This document shows, piece after piece, positions 5,454 through 5,674 of a DNA stretch of 5,674 nucleotides (the stretch's first letter is position 1; every line of letters begins with the position of its first letter). The position numbers and the translations under genes were made by a program. Source of the DNA: an uncultured Planctomycetia bacterium. GTDB lineage: Bacteria; Planctomycetota; UBA1135; GCA-002686595. The stretch covers positions 1-5,674 of the forward strand of contig CALFYL010000366.1 in NCBI GenBank assembly GCA_937952135.1, written 5' to 3'. Under the pieces are notes generated by a model, which did not search any database, was not told the DNA's origin, and worked only from the letters and a program-made list of their open reading frames with translations.

Positions 5454-5674
5454 GTGGAGAGGCCGAAGCTGCACCTGACGCCCGCGAGTGCGAGCTGGCC
5501 CGCGGCGCTGCGCGAGATCGAGAGCCCGCCGGAGCAGTTGTGGCTGCGCGGCGCGGTCGAGTGGCTTGCGCGCGGGCCGAAGGTGGCGATCGTCGGTGCG
5601 CGGTCGCCGACGGCCTATGGCGAGGCGCAGGCGCGGCGCTTCTCGCAAGCGCTGGCGGAGGCTGGCGCGGTGGT
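5454..5674 (+). CDS. dprA: DNA-processing protein DprA, N-terminal part only
   Basis: About 73 codons are visible before the right edge. The segment LHLTPASASWPAALREI matches the DprA block that comes just before the Rossmann-like fold (the H-L-x-P-x-D/S...YP-x-x-L region), and VAIVGARSPTAYGEAQARR matches the conserved VGSR-x-x-T-x-YG block. DprA binds single-stranded DNA and loads RecA during natural transformation; it is cytoplasmic and widespread also in non-transforming bacteria. GTG 5454 is the only ATG/GTG/TTG in frame after the DUF309 stop; no Shine-Dalgarno site is seen, so the start is moderately uncertain. With this start the usual N-terminal helix-hairpin-helix/SAM-like region (some 80-100 residues) is absent. 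The gene follows DUF309 by 64 bases on the same strand and may share its transcript. Confidence 0.88.
   Translation, partial: MERPKLHLTPASASWPAALREIESPPEQLWLRGAVEWLARGPKVAIVGARSPTAYGEAQARRFSQALAEAGAV

Noticed and set aside
1..5674. tRNA, rRNA, CRISPR array, insertion sequence or attachment site
   Set aside because: I saw no cloverleaf-like segment, spaced direct repeats, transposase motif or terminal inverted repeats; nearly all bases are accounted for by the six genes.

Overview
The window is very GC-rich (roughly two thirds G+C by eye) and densely coded, with six protein genes in two divergent blocks and no RNA gene, mobile element or CRISPR array that I can see. The style suggests a Planctomycetota-like bacterium: large secreted proteins, a HEAT protein ending in a Trp-rich AWxxWW segment, few Shine-Dalgarno sites, and a secreted propeller-like protein that reaches the window edge at a Cys-containing tail. 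This assignment is inference from gene style; no phylogenetic marker is complete here.

Left block, minus strand, read from about 4121 down to 1: (i) a 648-residue exported protein made of two tandem SurA/PrsA-like units, each an N-terminal chaperone-like helical region followed by a parvulin fold; (ii) a 257-residue short-chain dehydrogenase/reductase whose ATG overlaps the previous stop codon (ATGA), so the two are almost certainly co-transcribed; (iii) after a 71-base gap, a secreted protein with eight regularly spaced repeats (46-53 residues), probably a beta-propeller, cut by the left edge of the window.

Right block, plus strand, from 4212 to the right edge: (iv) a 260-residue exported HEAT-repeat protein; (v) a 132-residue DUF309 protein, again starting in an ATGA overlap; (vi) after 64 bases, the first ~73 codons of dprA, the DNA-processing protein that loads RecA on incoming single-stranded DNA in transformation. 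The blocks are separated by a 90-base divergent intergenic region (4122-4211) with an inverted repeat and TAGGAT hexamers facing both ways.

The most interesting points are that both parvulin domains of the large exported protein appear to lack the two conserved active-site histidines, suggesting a double-domain chaperone rather than an active isomerase; that the reductase has Thr where the catalytic Ser is expected; and that two minus-strand genes carry a TAnnnT hexamer 6-7 bases before the ATG, which would fit leaderless transcription. I found no convincing wholly new multi-gene system. Long open frames on the opposite strand of nearly every gene are shadows typical of high-GC DNA.
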